This document shows positions 34,608 to 47,420 of a stretch of DNA of 64,000 bases, one piece after another. Origin of the DNA: Drosophila pseudoobscura (taxonomy: Eukaryota; Arthropoda; Insecta; Diptera; Drosophilidae); assembly GCF_009870125.1 (NCBI RefSeq), contig NC_046679.1, positions 16,802,001-16,866,000 on the forward strand. The letters run 5' to 3'. The translations under genes were made by a program, and so were the position numbers. Below the pieces are notes generated by a model. It was not told the DNA's origin. It saw nothing but the letters and a program-made list of their open reading frames with translations, and ran no database searches. Every line of letters begins with the position of its first letter. Positions within the stretch are counted from its first letter, which is position 1.

Positions 34608-36845
34608 TTATTTCTCAAAGCTATTACAGATGCTGCTGGAGCCAAGGGAGCTGCTGTTGTGTGCTGGCAGGGAGCTGTTCATGTAACGATTACGCTTTGC
34701 CTTGGACATTTTGCAGGAATTCACGGAGGCAGCGAAGCGCAGGGACTTTACTGACTCTTGGAAGCAGTCCTGGAATGGGGAAACATTGATAAACATAAGC
34801 GTTTTTGAATTTCCACCCAGGGAAGGCATCAGCAGATGCGTAAGCTTCGAGTTGCGATATGGAATGTGGTCCTGCTTTTGCAGCAGAGCGAGAATGACAT
34901 TCGTCAGCTCGGAGAGCGAGCGATTGATATTTTTTGTTTCGGTCATGCGAATGCTTGTCTTTGGCGATTCAGAGCCGGCCAAGTCAACGAGATTAATGGA
35001 GCCAACTGAGACTTCCTGCTTCTCTGCATGGCGTCCGATTAGTTGAAGCTTGGTCACGGCATGCGAGCGCGACGAGCGCTCATTGCCCGCCGTGGAGGCT
35101 GTGGCGCGATTCATTTTGGCTGTCAGCATAAGCTTGCGTAGATGATGGGGATCGGTCACGGTTTCTTCGGTTATATTGGAAACATAAATGTCGTTTCTGT
35201 TGTTCTTTGCCATGCGAATTTCCATGTCCTTCTGCTCGTTGCTCAGCAGATCGTACAACACTTCGTTATAGATCTCCAAGAACGTGGCCTTAATCTCGTA
35301 CTCCCAGCCCAAGTTGCGATACCCCTTGATGGAGTCAAAGAGCAGATCAACGGTGCGTGGAATGACGCCCACACCGTCCGGCACACCGTCCATGGTATAG
35401 GTCTTGCCGCTGCCCGTCTGGCCATAGGCAAATATGCATATGTTGTAGCCGTCCAGCGCGGATTGAATGAGCGGCGACACCATCTCAAAAATGTCCGTTT
35501 GCGAAGAGTTGGGATGGAACACCTGATCGAATGAGAAGATCTGCTGGCCCATTTTGTTCTTGGCCTGGCCATCGATGCTCTGCAACTCGACTGTGGCTTC
35601 ATCGTGGTATGTCCAGGTGCAACAAAGGCGGGCCAGCTCGGACTCCAGTGGCGGACGTATTCGACAGAAGACCCTTATATTGCCACGCAGATCCATGACT
35701 GTGTTGTGCAGCTCTTTGCGTTCCATGTTTGACTGAAAGAGCTGCTCCTTGCAGGTCTCCAGTTCTTCCGCTTGTTGCTCGTTCCTAAGCTGGAGATCTT
35801 CCGTGCGTTGGCGCAGACACAACACCTCCGCGGTTAGACTCTCATGTTCACTTTTTATTTGCTAAAAAAAATTCGATATATAATAGGGATCGGCAGGAAA
35901 TGTCCTTTGACATGTGCTCACCTTATGATTGACCTGCAATTCAGAGAGCTGCTCTTTTGTCCGTCCCAGCGAGGTAGTGATAGTCTCAATGTTCTTGGCC
36001 TGCTGCTTCACTTGCCTTTGGAGACACTCGTTGTCCGTCTGTGCATTCTTTAGGGAAGTCTCGGTTTCAATTAGCTTTGACTGGGTCTCCTCCAGTTGGG
36101 TGGGAAGCGACTCCAGTTCGCCCATATCCTCCACTTGCTTTTCATATTTGGTCTTGAGCACCTTGTGCTTGTCTAGCAGATCATGGAACCGTGCCTTGAA
36201 GTCGTACGGTGCTATCCGCTTTGGAGCCGCACCACTCCCAATACTGCCGCTATTTCCCGACGCCGCTCCGGGCCTAGAGGAGGCGGCAGCTGTTGCAGCT
36301 CTGGGTAAAGGACGTGCTGCCATCGGTCGCTTGGTTACAGTGGAAGCTGTGGCTGTCGTTGTTCCAGTTCCGGCTGGTCGTACTACACGATGTCCTGGGA
36401 CCGTAGCAGCGGTACTATTTGTGTTGCCAAAGCGCGAAACTTTGCTGGGAATACTTGGCAATGTTGGCTGTGCTGCTGGGCGTTTGTTATTCTGACGCAT
36501 CTCGTTGATGTCGCAGGCCGAGCGGCTTCGTCTCAATTTGGCACGGTTGCCTATCTTAGCAGGCTCCGGCGAGGCAGCGCGACCTTTTGGTACAATACAA
36601 AAAAGGTTGCGGTGATGTGATGCTCTCTGGAAATGCTTCACCCACTACTCACCCCTGCGTCGATCCATTTCTTGCAAATTGTTAATATCGCGGGAGAGCG
36701 GCGGCAGCAAGTTTCCACAGTACGTTTGGTTGGCGCTGAAGGCTCCGCCCTGTCCGCCTGCTTTGATTCGATCTGTGGGCAGTATAGATTTGACCGGCAT
36801 CATGGGCCGCTTTATGCTGGTCGGTTTTGGCAAACGGGATTCCAT
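34608..36845 (-). CDS. ncd: Ncd, kinesin-14 minus-end motor
   Basis: A C-terminal kinesin that focuses spindle poles, required for female meiosis. Three coding exons, 36845-36653, 36583-35922 and 35861-34608, give 702 residues. The N-terminal basic, Pro/Ala-rich tail (MESRLPKP) binds microtubules, and a coiled-coil stalk runs from about 195 to 345. The neck-motor junction MDLRGNIRVFCRIRPPLE is followed by P-loop GQTGSGKTYTM, switch I NERSSRSHAV and switch II VDLAGSES. The tail region is more diverged than the motor. The gene is divergent from claret with 383 bp between starts, the same pairing as in D. melanogaster. Confidence 0.97.
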
Positions 36846-37228
36846 TGTATTATATTATATTTATATATTATATTCCTCGGTAATTTTTTCACTTCACTTA
36901 TAATTTATACTCCAGCTCAAGTTGTTTGGTGATATTTTAGATGCTTTGATCGAGAGCAAGCGACGCTAAAGCCACTTCGCGCCGTTAATTTCGATTGTAG
37001 GGTTGCTCTGGAGCAACCGGCGCTGCCAACTGGTTTGTTTCCGACAGTCCGCCATCATATGTTCCTAGCAGGTACCAGCCCTGATAAATCAGTAACGTTG
37101 GTCGCCAGCCCTGCCTCTGGCGCAGAGTTAAAACATAAAAAAAGACGAAAAGCAGCAAAAAAATTAAGTAGCAGCAGAAAACTATTTTGCAGTGCGAGGG
37201 CCCGCGAGACCGCAAAAACCTCGAAGTG
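36846..37228. promoter_or_regulatory. Shared ncd / claret promoter region
   Basis: A 383-bp head-to-head region with TATATTATATT-type AT-rich sequence on the ncd side. Bidirectional use is inferred from the gene layout. Confidence 0.45.
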
Positions 37229-40200
37229 ATGGCGGGGCACGCAGAACTCAAGGAGCTAGGCGTGTTCGAGCTTCGTCCTCTTATTACAAATCTCAGCTGC
37301 AAACTTTCGGCCGTCACCGCAGGTTTTGATGAAAAGCAATTGCTGGCGATTGTCAGCGAAGAAAATGAGATTGTGCTGCGTTATATCAGCGCCGCTGGCC
37401 AGGAGGTGGTCAAGATGATATCCTGGTTTCGACACCGTGTCATCCATGACGTGTGCTTTGATCCTGCGGGCATTTGGCTGCTGGTGCTATGTAAGTACCC
37501 TGGATGGTGTCGCCAATGGCATGGGGTGTAGGTGGGGGTGGTGTTCGGTGTTGAAGCCTAAAATTACTTTGCGCCAACCATCCTCTCTCTCTCTCTCTTT
37601 CTCTGTGTGTGTGTGTGTGTGTGATTATTGATTTTCTTTTGCGTATTTTGTTTTGATTTAATGATTCTGGAGTGGAGCCTCCTCCAATGGGGCTTGTATC
37701 GATCCGAATATTACTCAACGCCGCCCATAAATATATCAACAGGTTTTGACAATACGCTGCATATCGTGCCCGCCCTGGCGCTGGTGGACAAGACGAATAT
37801 ACTGGCCGCCTGTTCCCTGTATAGTACCACACAAGTGACATCCTATATAATACCATTTGTGGGACCCCACGAGTGTCCCAACTCCAAGAAGTGTCCCAAT
37901 CATTCAACGGCATCGACTGAGCAGCTGCAGCCAGCAGGGAGCAACCAAGAGGAGCAATTGGCCGAGAAGTTCGCCAATGTCATGCAGCTGGAAGAAAATG
38001 GCGAACCCGAGCCCTTGGGCCACGAACTGCCCGATCACATGCTGGTCAAAAATAATGAACAGGATCCGGCCGAAGTGCAGCAGCAGCCCGTCCCGCCACA
38101 GTACGATGCCACTGGAAATAGCCAGGTGATGGCAGCATCCTTCATGGCATCCAAGACCTGCCCGTACCCTCTCTCAGTGGTGTGGTGGAAGACCAACCAG
38201 GGCCTAAACAGGGCCATTATTGGGTATTCGGATGGCTCCATCTGTTTTGTGGGCCTCAGTCCCAACTGCCCGATGATTGCCAGCACTGCGATCGAAAATG
38301 GATCTGTGATGCGTCTCGTTATCTGCAAAGACAAAACCTACGATGGAGTAATGTTGCTGGTAAGCTTCGAATGTTTTTGGTGATTACATTTCATTAATCT
38401 GTGCGATCGCTCCCCCTTAGATCACCTCCTCCCTGAAAGAGCAGTTTAAACTGCTGCTGGAGCAGAAGGCCATCATGTACGTTTATCCTGGCGATAGCTC
38501 ACCGACGACCCGTGAGGGGGCCTGGCAAATTGTGATGTCTGTGCAGGGGAAACATCAGAGTCATAGCGGGATGGCGGCGGGTCCTCGACAAAGCAACAGC
38601 TCCGATCCGGCCTCGGACAGCAGCCAGCTGGAAGAGGATGTATTCGCGCCGCCATCTAGCGCCGAGGATGTTCCGCCCAGCTTTCAGGCACCAACAGTTC
38701 CAACCGATGTATCTACCGTCCCGGCGCCAGGTGATTCTAGACCTGCAACTGCGGATGTGCAGCCACAGCCACAGCCGCCGCCGCCGGCCCCACCATCCTA
38801 CAGCGAAGCTGTGGCCCGCCAGTCCAGCGAGAACATGGGCGTACGCTTTAATCAACAACAGCTGCCAACAGCCGGCAACAGCATCGATGGTATACTGCCA
38901 GCGACAAGAGCACGTCTGGCCTCGCTCAAGAGTCTTGGATCGAAGAAGCTGCACGCGATCAAAATGAGGCTCTCCGATCAGAGGCAGAAATTCGATGAAT
39001 GTGCGTAAGCAAACAATACAAACAATATTATTTTCCCACTTGAAAACTCTTCTTCCTTCCCCGCCCTGCCTGAATGCCATTCGTGCATTCTATCCCTGCT
39101 ATTCCATCGTTCATTTGTTAATTGTGCAATTTTTTTGTGTATTTTATATTTGTTTTCGATTGGTGTGCAGTTTTGAGAGAACTGTTGCATCTATTGAGGC
39201 GTCGCTTGTGCGGTGAGTCTCTCACACTCAACAGACTGCCCGTAGACCTGCCAATTAGTTACACTATTTCCACACCCCTCTAGACATTTATATTACTCAT
39301 CTTCCTCCCTATCGCTTTCTTTTTTAGTAATGCCCGACTCAAATCTGGGTTCGTTTGCGATCATGGACTCGCCTTCGGTGACCCCAGAGCCGCTGGGCAA
39401 CACCACTGGATCGTTTTACACCATCCAGAATCTGAGGAGCACTTTTCTGTTGAGTGCTTTGCACAGCAATAGTCACAGCCTCACGGTTCATAGCATTGAC
39501 ATTAGCTTGAAGCCGCTGTTCGTCTACAAGATACCCAAGCACACCCAGGAAATACTCATTAGTTCGAACATACTCTATGGCATCAACTATGTGAATCTGC
39601 ACAGTCGCAGCGATTCGGCCATTTCGACGGCAGCCTCCTCGCTGGAGGAGCCGCTGTTTGCGAATACGGACAAAGAGAATCGAGATGCGGACACGGAGAA
39701 ACTGGAGCAGCAGGGGGAGCGGGAGACGAGTGCACACAAGAGCGATACAACTAGTGCAACAACTACTGCCACATCCAGCATAGACCACAGCGAGATGCCC
39801 AGCAATGCCATCAATGCAGTGAGCGTGATTAGCAGCGCTATGGCCTCAATGCATACCTCAGACGAAGATGTAAGTTTTTACACTCTTTCTACAGTCCCAT
39901 ATTTAATCTGCTTCTTTCGACAGCGCTTTAACACGCTGGCGCAGATCGGACTCTTCCGTTTTGAGCAGGAAACTGTACTCCACCTGTATCAGATGGCGCA
40001 ATATCGCCAACCCGCCGGCCAGCCGGAGACCCTGACCAAGGAGGAGAAGGCCAAGGCATTCGAAATCAAGGATATCCACACGCCCATGGACTATGTACAA
40101 TTTTACGAGACGGCCGATGTGAGTAGCGAGTTTTCCCTGCGGCAAATGGAGATAATGCAGTCGGAGTTCCCGAAGATCAACTACGATCCCAGCTATGTGA

Positions 40201-43200
40201 TTACCAACAAGAACGTGTACACAATACAACTCAGGTATGGTTTGGCATTCAAGAAGGTCCCTTTATAGATTGTTAACAGTGGTTCGCTCTTTGCAGGAAG
40301 GAGCCCTTTGAGTTGTTCCTGGATGCCGCTCTGAAGAGCGAGTGGAATCAATGCCGCGACTTTTGCAACACCTTTGACCTATCGTTCGAGCTTTGCATTG
40401 AGTTTGCCGGCGACTATTTGTTGCGCCGCAAGAAGATTACCCAGGCACTGCTCACGTACAATGTGGCCAGGGTGAAGCCCATACGCACAGCGCTCAAACT
40501 GGCCATGTACGGCCACACGTATGCTTTGATGCAGCTGAGTGCTATGGCCTTGAAGTCCACATATCTGTTGAGGTCGCGGCACTTGGGCCATCCACTGCTG
40601 AAGGGTATGATGGGGGACATCACCTACCGCCACTCGGAAGATGTGCGTATGATTCTGCCACAGCAGAGGGAACAGGGTGTGGTCAACAGTGGGGCCCCCT
40701 GCAGCGACTACTGCTACGGCGTGGATGAGTCCATCAGTGCCCTGCAAATGTCGCCCTCATCGCAGTTTCATTTGGCCAATCTGCTGCTCATAACGCTGGC
40801 TGAGAAGGCAGTCAATGACAAAAATTATATGCCCTTGTGGTAGGCGTTTTATTCCCGTTCGATGGAGGATATATCTAACCTTAGCATTCTTTGACTCTTT
40901 CAGGAACTTTCTGGTGACCAACAGCAAATATCACACGAACATGACCAGCATTGTGCTCTGCCAAAGCGGACTCTTCTCATCGGCCATCATACTGGCAAAG
41001 ACGCGTGGCGTCTGCCTGGATACGTTCAATGCGCTGATCAGCGTGGTGGCCCAGGAGTTCGGCTGGTATAATGAGCTCAATGTCTGCCTGTACAATCTGA
41101 GCGAGACCATATTCATGGAGACAATCACCTACTTACCGCATGTGTCCATGGACTACTTTGCCTTCATCCAAGAGAAGCTGGAACATATACGACCCTGTGT
41201 GCTGCTGGTGAGAATACAATTTCGCCTTGCTATTACCATTGCTAATTATGTTATGTTGCAGCGTCTCTCGAGGCAACTGAATCCGTTCTCTGCAGCGCTG
41301 CGACCCATCGTCTCGCACAGCAGCGGCTGTGGGGCCAACTCCAACGATAACAACAGTCCGCATCTATTTGAGTTCTGCAAGAGCCTCATTGAGACCTATC
41401 TGGCCGTGCTCATACACATGGAATCACAGCGAGTCAAGCACGATTCGCTGGTGAATGCTTTATCCAATTTTCGCATCAACTATGAAGACAATCAGGCAAG
41501 CCCCAACACGATGGCCCCATCTGTTTTGCCTATCCTTAATATCTTTCCTTGCAGTTTGCCATTGAATCATCACGCTTTAAACCGATCTCAGCTGGTTGTG
41601 CATACTGTGCCTGTGTTGTGGATGGCATTGCCTACTTCTGGGGCTCCAGTGGGATACCCAGCTATTTTAGTGCTCAAAAGTCAACAGGTATAACCAAGTC
41701 TGTTCTGCCACTTTAGGTTAGGACGACCCTGAGAGAGGCCATACATCGGCTAGTATGACTTTGACCTTTGTTACTCGGATGGGGAGGGGTTTGAACCGCC
41801 GCGGATGTCCTCGAGGTCATCGAGGTGTTTTCAGTAAAGACAAATACATCCTTTGGCGTCCTCTTGGAGTTATCTTCCAGTGATGCCAACTTCGGGGCGC
41901 CCAGCTTTGAAAACGGCTTGAAAGCACGTTCTCCATGTCCGAGTCTGATTCGACAACGGCAACCGCGCGGCTCGTCTTGCATCGAGTCGTTTTTTTGACA
42001 GTAATATTGCAACTGACCGACGTTTGGGTTGACATCCCAACTCTGGCTTCTTCTTTCTTACGTTCCACTGGGCATTTGGGGAACCACCTCTAGCTAAGCA
42101 TATCCGCCAGGCACCTCTAGCCATGACCCTGGTTCAGTTCCTCCGACTTGCGGCCGGGAAGACGCTGAACCATTGTCTTGGCTAGACCGGGGTAATGCAG
42201 GGCCCATTGCCAAGCCCAGCCCTCGTGGACGGTTCAGCTAGGGAATTTTCGACAGACACTTTCTGTATTACAAACAATTCAATGTCCTGCAGAGCCTCCC
42301 GAGCCAGCGCATGCCGTGAAAACGTTGGAATTACTCTCGCAGCTCAATTTGCAGGTGCACGCCATCAAATGTGGACGCCAGCATACGCTTATTTTAACCA
42401 ACAATGGGGTAAGCCAAAGCAACAGCAAGCACAGTGCATATTCATTCATATTTGTGGTCTCTTGCAGCTCTACTCAGTGGGCAACAACAGTCTCTGCCAG
42501 TTGGGCATTGGCCGTCACATGCAGATGGCCCTGCAGCCGATGCTGGTGACAGCCTTGGATGGCATGAATATAACCATGCTCGAGGTGGGCCAATATCACA
42601 ATGCGGCAGTGGCCGATGGCAGGCTCTATATGTGGGGGTAGGTTTCAGCAAAGACGACTTTGCAAGCTGTTCTATGGCGGGGCGGGTGCGGTGCTTCAAT
42701 TCTCTCTTTACCGATGCTTTGACTCTGACGAAGGATAGCCCAAGAGAGAATTGAAGAACAGGTGCCCCGCGCCCTCGTACCGATACAGTGAACCGATAAA
42801 GTTCATCTTTATTTCAAATTTATTTATGTTTCTCGCCAATCTTACAGATGGGGCGTCTATGGCCAGCTGGGGCAGGGCAGCTGCGAGAATATTGCCACAC
42901 CACAACTAGTCAGCTTCTTCAAGTATAAGGTTCGTCTCTTCTACCTCCCCACTCTTAACTAGAGTTTTGCATTCAGTATTGCTCTTGCAGAAAATCTTAC
43001 AAATATCGCTAGGGCATGCGCATAGTCTGGTGATGTGCCAGGCAAGCAAAAGCTACAAGGAGGCTTACAACTGCAGCAACGAGCTCTTCGTCTTTGGCTC
43101 GAATCACTTTGGCCAGCTGGGCACTGGCAATAGCGAGCTGGGCAGCGATACAAAGGTAAATCTGCCCGTGCGACTGGAGACGGGTGGCAGCAGCCTAAGA

Positions 43201-45207
43201 CTGATACACACCAAATTTTTTACCAACGTAAGTGGAGCAAGCAGCTTTGTTCTCTGAATGCTTTCCGACTTGTTGTGTGCACTTCTTCTGCAGTTAGCTG
43301 TAGACGATCAGGAGCGCTTGTACACCTGGGGCAGCTCACCGCAAGCCTTACGCCTGGCCAACCAAATCAAACGTCGCGCCAATGCCAAGCAAAAGCTGGA
43401 GGAGAACCATCAGCGCGAGCTGTTGAGCAGGCAACTGGAGGCTACACTGCTGCCAAGGCCCAACAACAGCAGCAGTACTCTGGTGGAGCCAACCACATCG
43501 TATGCAGCTGTGGTGGCTGGGGCTACACCAAAGGTCGCCAACGAGACCAAAGATTCTCAACTGGATAATGAGGCGGCGCCGTCAGATGGTAGCGAACGTC
43601 TTGGCTCAAAGTGTGAGGCGGAAAAGGATAAACCTACGGCAACGCCAGTGGCACCGGCTCCTGCAACCGAACCTGATCCCACAGAGCATATGAAGCCGCA
43701 TCTAGTGGATACCAGTGAGGTGGCAGGACAAACTCTACAGGTGTGTACAAAAAGGAGACCAGACCCTATTGACCGTGATGATTTATGCCGTGTGCTTTTG
43801 TAGATCTCCAGTGGGCTATTTCATTTTGCATTGATCTCGTCCACGTGCACGCTCTATACGTGGGGCAAGAATCTTGAACATCAGCTGGGCACTGAGGACA
43901 AGGATCGTCGTGCTGTGCTGAAGCCCTCGCCCATCGACAGCATTGAGCGTCCCATGTATGTGGATTGCGGTGCGGACTTCACTCTGGTCATGACCACCGA
44001 TCACATTGTGCGCGCCTTTGGCGGCAACTCCAATGGGCAGTGTGGCAGAGATCAGGGGGCCGGCCTAGAGCGTATGCGACAGCGTGTTGTCTGCCTGCCA
44101 ACGACCAAGCGATTGATGCGCTTCGAGAGCCAGTGTGTGGAGGCTCCCGTGGAGATCAACCTGCCACGGCCACGCATTCGTCTAGACCAGGATCCAATCA
44201 GATACCTGAAGGTCATGCCGCCATATCAGCCACACTTCTTGCAGCCAGCCAACATTAGCTTCGATCAGCGCTACTCCATAGGAACCCCCATATACAAGAG
44301 CAGTACAGAGCAGGCGGCCACTGGACAGGATTCGGATGATCTGCTTAGCAGCTTGGAGAATCTGAGCCAGAACGATGCCAGTTTCTCGTACACCGCACCG
44401 CCGATGATGCAAACCGATGCAAACAGCTCCCTGGACATGGATTATTCGCCCGAAGAGCAGAGCTATGCTCCGCTGGCGGAACAAATGACAGCGGGGGGAA
44501 TAGGCACGGGAATACCAGCCAATGCAGCGGCGCTTTTAGGGGGCGATGACGATGTCAGCACCTTTACAGCGAGCTCTGAGGGCACGCTGGGAGGGACGGC
44601 TCTGCAGCAGCTGCGTCATTATATACACTACTGCTTGTATGCCTTCCACGGGCTGTATAACCCCGACAAGATCGGGGAGTGCGCCCGTCCGCATCGGAAC
44701 GAATACCGGATTCGGATTTGCATGCTCAACTTTAGGTTTGTGGAGGCCTTCCGGCTCTGCCTGCAGAGCTGCGACAGTGCCCAGCGCACCCTGAAGCTCT
44801 TCGAGTACTTCAGCAAGGACACGGGCTACGTGCCGCTGCGGAGATCCGATCTCAAGCATCTCATCTATCATATGTGCTTGCATTGCCTCGAGCGCAAGTT
44901 CGATATGCTCGAGTGTGAGCGTTACTTTATGGCCGATCTCGACTACTATCTGCTGGAGCTGGCCTATGTGTTTTACTTTAACAACAACAACTCGACCCTG
45001 GAGCAGAATCTCAATCAGAAGTTCAAGATGCTGATTGCGGCGGCAGCAGACAACAACCAAGCGGCGTTAGCCAACTCCGCCTCCGGGCAGCAGCAGCTGC
45101 TGCAGGACACGGATGTCATATTCGATAGCTTTACGGTGAAGTTCAAGACGATTCTGTGCCAGCGCTTGCTCACCTACTCGGACTGTGAGGTGTCGACTGC
45201 CAATTAG
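37229..45207 (+). CDS. ca: Claret, RCC1-repeat protein (Rab-related GEF)
   Basis: Claret is needed for pigment-granule biogenesis and acts with the Rab Lightoid. I assign 16 coding exons: 37229-37490, 37743-38359, 38421-39000, 39171-39212, 39328-39869, 39924-40234, 40297-40839, 40904-41207, 41262-41495, 41555-41687, 42293-42408, 42468-42637, 42848-42929, 42991-43227, 43294-43740 and 43804-45207. They sum to 2007 residues in phase. The N-terminal half has no motif I can name. RCC1-type repeats follow from exon 10 on: YFWGSSG, LYSVGNNSLCQLGIG, WGVYGQLGQGS, FGSNHFGQLGTG, LYTWGKNLEHQLG and AFGGNSNGQCG. The C-terminal 280 residues are helical and Cys-rich. Intron 9 is GC-AG, and exon 4 is a 42-nt in-frame microexon. 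Confidence 0.9.
37582..37623. repeat. (CT)n-(TG)n tract in claret intron 1
   Basis: A CT run passing directly into TG dinucleotides, within the first intron. Confidence 0.9.
41700..42260. mobile_element. Probable old insertion in claret intron 10, unclassified
   Basis: Other claret introns near it are 52-210 bp, but this one is about 605 bp. Its interior (about 41700-42260) has a GC-rich, formerly coding look, with overlapping short open frames on the minus strand. It may be a broken retroelement fragment; I cannot name the family or see clear terminal repeats. Confidence 0.35.
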
Positions 45208-45874
45208 CATTGACCTCGGCCTCCTCCTCCTCCTCCGCCTGCTCTGACTCTGAATTCTGCCTTGGCATAGGTGTTCAGAGTTTGGCATCGTGTTTCGTCG
45301 TGTTTTAGGTTTTTTGTTTGTTGTGCAACTTCATGCCACACTTAATACACACACACACACATACCCACTTATCCCCCCTCTACCCCTGCCCCATAAATGT
45401 TTACGCGTAATTATTATACCCATAATTGTTGTTTGCGGTTATTTATACACAGAATCATCATACACAAATCAAATGCTTTTTACAGGCGCCTGTTATTTAA
45501 ACAAAAATAATTAAGAGGACAAACAAATTGTTTAAAGAATCGAATTTTTTGTAATGCTTTGTTTGCAAATTGCCTTCGCCCCGTTTTTATTTCTGTTTAA
45601 TCAATAAATTATTAAAAATAAATCAAAGACATTCTCGGCCACACAATAATTCTCCAACAGCTCACCGGTCGAAGAGATGGATGCTGCAGGCTGCAGGATA
45701 CAGACCTTTTGTTATATTTTATTCGATATTCAGCTTGTGATTTGCAATTATTTAATAAAACAAAAGTAGATTTAAAATAATTATACACGCATATACATAC
45801 ATACTATATATATGATTAACAATAAAAATACGTTTATATACAAGTAAAACAAAAGAAGGGAAGCGAAATCCTTT
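45208..45874. other. Convergent 3' region between claret and Vps16B
   Basis: This holds both 3' UTRs, a short CA run near 45350, and several AATAAA-type signals near 45605-45625. I see no gene. Confidence 0.6.
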
Positions 45875-47239
45875 CTACAGCTTGAGCTTTATGTTGTCTG
45901 TGGTCCATCGCTTGCTCTGCAGCGACTTGAGTGCATTCTCACAGTAGAACTGCTCCTCGGACCGTTCGGGCAGGGTCTCCCTGAGCTGCTTCAGTTCCTG
46001 CTGCTGCTTCAGCCCCGCCATGGCATCTATCACGGCCTTAATGCACTTCACCTTCTGTGCGAGGGCCAACTTTTCGCCGCTGTTGCCCATCTTGGAGAGG
46101 AACAGCTGCAGCACCGTCGACGGCGCGTGCAGTTCATAGAGACGAACCACGGCTAGCGTCAGGTCGAAGCTAATGTGAAATTGCTTGGACTTCAGGGGAT
46201 GCCAGGTGGGCACACGTTCGAAGATGCACTCCAAGTCAGCGTACGCCTGGGCCTGTGCTCGTTCGTTCAGAGCGGTCCATTCGTATTGGGCCGGCGAGAT
46301 TTGTTGGTCGGCAGCAAAGCGCTGCGGGGCGATGGGCTTCAGCATGTCCTGTTCTTTCCAATTGTTATTTTGCTGACAGCACACGTATAGCAGCTCGATG
46401 GGCGTGGGTTGATCGCCCAGCTGCTTGCCAGCAGTGCCCTCTCTTTCCATTAAAAGTTGCATCTTCAGTGCGGCGTGGAAAACTTGCTCGTACAGTGGAA
46501 TAATGCCCACACCTGCATTGGCATACGCATCTACCAGGCGCTGAAGATGTTGCTTTCGCGAAGGGGCGTCTTCGCTGGCCAGTGCCGCTTGAAACTGTTT
46601 GAGGGCTGCCTCCTGGTGGCGGCCAAAGCGTTGCAGCAGATCAATGTGGCTGCTCACGTCGCCACTTTCGCGCAAATAACTGAGGTACTGTTCCAAAGCC
46701 TTTGGTCGTTGCTTCAGAATAGCGTGGAATTGCGCCGCGTTCAATGTGCGTTTAAGGAAGAGCAGCACAGTGACTACCGCATGGCCTCCACCATTGCTGA
46801 GAAGCGTATCCAACAGTTGCTGCTTCTCATGCAGGGACCTGAACATCTCCAATGGTGCCGTCTTTCCCTGCAGCAACTTTTGCGCCGTGGCGTCCAGATC
46901 GGGACTGTATAAAGTGCTCTGGATTTGTCGACGCAACAGCTTTAGCTCCTCGTCGGGGGAGACGCCCTTGTGGATGACGCGCTCGTCAAGGTTCTGCTCT
47001 TGAAGTACTAGCTTTAACGCCTCCTCACTCAGAATGGCTTTGATGGAGAGATGATTCAAGGCGGGGCTGTTTTCAAAACTCGCCTCGGAAATGGTATCGT
47101 CGCTAAAGATTCCATTGTTCTCCCACTTGTTGCTGGGCAGCTCTGTGCTCACGATATCCACCTCGTCCTCATCATCGAAGCTGAAAGCGGCTCGCGAGGA
47201 TCTGTTCCAATAGCTCTCGCTATCAAATTGTACGTCCAT
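45875..47239 (-). CDS. Vps16B: Vps16B (VIPAS39 / SPE-39 family)
   Basis: The Vps16 C-terminal-domain partner of Vps33B in the CHEVI complex, acting in late endosome/lysosome trafficking; the fly gene is also called full-of-bacteria. A single exon of 454 residues begins [20 protein letters not shown], followed by an acidic region and an all-helical Vps16-C domain (about 75-440). Characteristic stretches are [20 protein letters not shown] and [20 protein letters not shown]. It ends [10 protein letters not shown]. The gene is head-to-head with NAA20 across 181 bp. Confidence 0.85.
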   Translation of the reverse strand: MDVQFDSESYWNRSSRAAFSFDDEDEVDIVSTELPSNKWENNGIFSDDTISEASFENSPALNHLSIKAILSEEALKLVLQEQNLDERVIHKGVSPDEELKLLRRQIQSTLYSPDLDATAQKLLQGKTAPLEMFRSLHEKQQLLDTLLSNGGGHAVVTVLLFLKRTLNAAQFHAILKQRPKALEQYLSYLRESGDVSSHIDLLQRFGRHQEAALKQFQAALASEDAPSRKQHLQRLVDAYANAGVGIIPLYEQVFHAALKMQLLMEREGTAGKQLGDQPTPIELLYVCCQQNNNWKEQDMLKPIAPQRFAADQQISPAQYEWTALNERAQAQAYADLECIFERVPTWHPLKSKQFHISFDLTLAVVRLYELHAPSTVLQLFLSKMGNSGEKLALAQKVKCIKAVIDAMAGLKQQQELKQLRETLPERSEEQFYCENALKSLQSKRWTTDNIKLKL

Positions 47240-47420
47240 TTTTATCTTTTGTTTTGTTGTGAAATATAGTGGTGGTAATTTTTTCGCGATTTAATATACA
47301 TATGTACATACATACATATATATAGTTGTCGTTTTCGATAGTCGATTACCATCGATACAACTACACGACATACATATATATATGAATACGATGCGGCAGG
47401 ATATCTGCTAAATCAACAAA
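47240..47420. promoter_or_regulatory. 181-bp bidirectional promoter of Vps16B and NAA20 with DRE-like site
   Basis: ATCGATA at 47351-47357 and TCGATAG nearby resemble DRE/BEAF words, common in head-to-head housekeeping promoters. Confidence 0.5.

Noticed and set aside
44536-45060. 174-residue minus-strand frame
   Set aside because: Antisense shadow of the last claret exon.
45208-45290. Ser/Arg-rich minus-strand frame beside the claret stop
   Set aside because: Translation of a CTC-rich 3' UTR tract.
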